From the NCBI GenBank assembly GCA_002892395.1, contig NBBL01000006.1, forward strand, positions 1 through 64,000: 64,000 nucleotides of DNA, written 5' to 3'. The notes beneath the pieces are model-generated. The model ran no database searches. It saw nothing but the letters and a program-made list of their open reading frames with translations, and was not told the DNA's origin. The DNA comes from Lachnospiraceae bacterium. Its GTDB lineage: Bacteria > Bacillota > Clostridia > Lachnospirales > Lachnospiraceae. Of the stretch, positions 62,454 to 64,000 are shown in pieces (the stretch's first letter is position 1; each line of letters starts with the position of its first letter). The translations under genes were made by a program, and so were the position numbers.

Positions 62454-64000
62454 ATGGAAATGTATTTTGCTATCGGTTTCATCGGCGCAGCCATCGCCCT
62501 GGGCTTTGCCCAATCCCGCAGAGCCAGCGTAATGGCCTGCTCTGAGGGGAATGAGCGCATGCAAAAAATTGCCGCCTCAATCCGGGCAGGCGCCAACGCC
62601 TATCTGAAGCATCAATACTCAACTGTTGCCAGAATTTTTTGCGTCGTCTTTGTCGTTCTGCTGTTTATGGCATTCGGAACGAACGGCTCCATGCTTTCCC
62701 GGTTTACGCCGTTCGCATTTTTAAGCGGCGGCATTTTCTCCATGCTGGCCGGATACATCGGCATGAAGATCTCTACACAGGCCAATTCCCGCACGGCCCA
62801 GGCAGCAAGCGAGAGTCTGAATCACGGACTCCGTGTCGCATTCGCCTCCGGATCCGTCATGGGCTTTACTGTGGTCGGGCTCGGCATGCTGGATATCTCT
62901 GCCTGGTTCTTTGTACTCCGCTACGGCTTCGGAATCTCCGATCCTCTCACCCTCGGAAATATTATGGTCATGAACGGCATGGGTGCCTCCTTTATGGCGC
63001 TCTTTGCCCGCGTCGGAGGCGGCATTTACACCAAGGCTGCCGATGTGGGGGCAGATCTCGTCGGTAAGGTAGAGGCGGGAATTCCGGAGGACGATCCCAG
63101 AAATCCTGCCACCATTGCAGACAATGTGGGGGACAACGTGGGAGACGTGGCAGGCATGGGCGCGGATCTCTATGAGTCCTACGTGGGTTCCATTCTCGCC
63201 ACCTTCGCGCTGGGACCGCTTGCCGGATACGGATACCGGGGCATGCTGCTTCCGGTGGTGCTTGCAGTCACCGGCATCCTCTGCTCCGTCCTCGGAACCT
63301 TTCTCGTCCGAACCGACGAAAGCACCGATCAGAAGACGCTGCTCTCCTCTCTTCGGAGGGGCACCTACTCTGCGGCGATTCTCGCCGCGATTCTCGCCGC
63401 TCCGCTGACCTGGTATCTGCTGGGCAATCTCGGCATCTACGTGGCGATCCTCTGCGGTCTTCTGGGGGGAACCCTGATCGGCTACTATACCGAATACTAC
63501 ACCTCCGATACCTACAAGCCGACCCAACAGCTCTCTGCTTCCTCCCAAAGCGGAACCGGTCCGCTGATCATCGGCGGAATCTCCCTCGGCTTGAAATCCA
63601 CCATGTCTTCCATCCTGATTGTCGCCGCTGCTGTCATGATCTCCTTCATCAGCGCCGGTGGCTTTGAGAGCTACAACAAGGGACTCTACGGAATCGGCAT
63701 TGCAGCGGTGGGTATGCTCTCCACCCTGGGCATCACACTCGCCACGGACGCCTACGGGCCGGTGGCAGACAATGCGGGAGGCATCGCAGAGATGTCCGGT
63801 CTCCCGGAGATGGTGCGGGAGCGCACAGACGCGCTGGATTCCCTGGGAAATACCACGGCAGCCACCGGAAAGGGCTTTGCCATCGGCTCTGCCTCTCTGA
63901 CCGCACTGGCGCTCCTGGTGTCCTACGTCTCCATTGCCGACTCCAAGCTGGAAGCGGCAGGCAGGTCCGCCATGAACCTCTCTCTCACCAATCCGATGGT
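62454..64000 (+). CDS. hppA: Membrane-bound pyrophosphatase, 5' part
   Basis: Open from ATG 62454 (AAAGGGGG upstream) to the window edge, 515 residues of an expected 650-700. Pyrophosphate-binding block: [44 protein letters not shown], the canonical DVGADLVGK with Asp-rich loops. Many membrane helices. The segment [10 protein letters not shown] has Ala where K+-independent enzymes have Lys, so this is the K+-dependent type. Whether it pumps Na+ or H+ was not resolved. It couples PPi hydrolysis to ion export. Confidence 0.96.
   Translation, partial: MEMYFAIGFIGAAIALGFAQSRRASVMACSEGNERMQKIAASIRAGANAYLKHQYSTVARIFCVVFVVLLFMAFGTNGSMLSRFTPFAFLSGGIFSMLAGYIGMKISTQANSRTAQAASESLNHGLRVAFASGSVMGFTVVGLGMLDISAWFFVLRYGFGISDPLTLGNIMVMNGMGASFMALFARVGGGIYTKAADVGADLVGKVEAGIPEDDPRNPATIADNVGDNVGDVAGMGADLYESYVGSILATFALGPLAGYGYRGMLLPVVLAVTGILCSVLGTFLVRTDESTDQKTLLSSLRRGTYSAAILAAILAAPLTWYLLGNLGIYVAILCGLLGGTLIGYYTEYYTSDTYKPTQQLSASSQSGTGPLIIGGISLGLKSTMSSILIVAAAVMISFISAGGFESYNKGLYGIGIAAVGMLSTLGITLATDAYGPVADNAGGIAEMSGLPEMVRERTDALDSLGNTTAATGKGFAIGSASLTALALLVSYVSIADSKLEAAGRSAMNLSLTNPM

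Overview
The window looks like the chromosome of a Gram-positive anaerobe of the Clostridia (Lachnospiraceae-like). The host genes are GC-rich (roughly mid-50s %). They have strong AGGAGG ribosome sites and consensus sigma-A promoters. They include cell-wall-binding-repeat surface proteins, a CdaR/PucR-type regulator, a CvfB S1 protein and a membrane pyrophosphatase of the K+-dependent sequence type. No species is claimed.

Positions 1-28929 are an integration hotspot at the 3' end of guaA, built from mobile elements in tandem. (i) The right end of an older element (C) is left of 737, with a piece of an IS256-family transposase at the window edge. (ii) Element A, about 726-12233, carries a cargo operon at its left end: controller, PstI-like methylase, BsuBI/PstI-type endonuclease, a second methylase and a nuclease-like/DGQHR fusion. 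A relaxase, a RepA-like helicase, a MobC-like protein, integrase, excisionase and an XRE regulator follow. (iii) Element B, about 12222-28929, repeats this plan: dinD-like gene, type I restriction genes with an embedded AAA/HEPN-like ATPase, relaxase and MobC, VapE-like helicase, primase, MobC-like protein, integrase, excisionase and XRE regulator. Each integrase module lies at the right end of its element and each defence cargo at the left end. Each element has its own pair of putative integrase arm sites, one on either side of its att sites. Neither element has conjugation-pore genes, so both look like integrative mobilizable elements (IMEs).

From 28918 to the end is host chromosome: guaA and uvrA; deoC with a DeoR-family regulator; a polar amino acid ABC transporter; and a CdaR-like regulator, ftsE, ftsX, M23 hydrolase and ctpA cell-envelope operon. 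Next come cvfB, a tRNA-Gln(CUG), and an operon of three secreted proteins with wall-binding repeats (about 12.6 kb). A nucleoside-salvage operon (udp, cdd, deoB) follows, then a divergent HD-domain gene, an NhaC-family antiporter, a tRNA-Gln(UUG) and the 5' part of hppA, which runs off the right edge.

The main points of interest are the guaA tandem array with its arm sites and guaA-mimicking ends, the five-gene restriction/DGQHR operon, and the HEPN-like ATPase inside the type I restriction operon.
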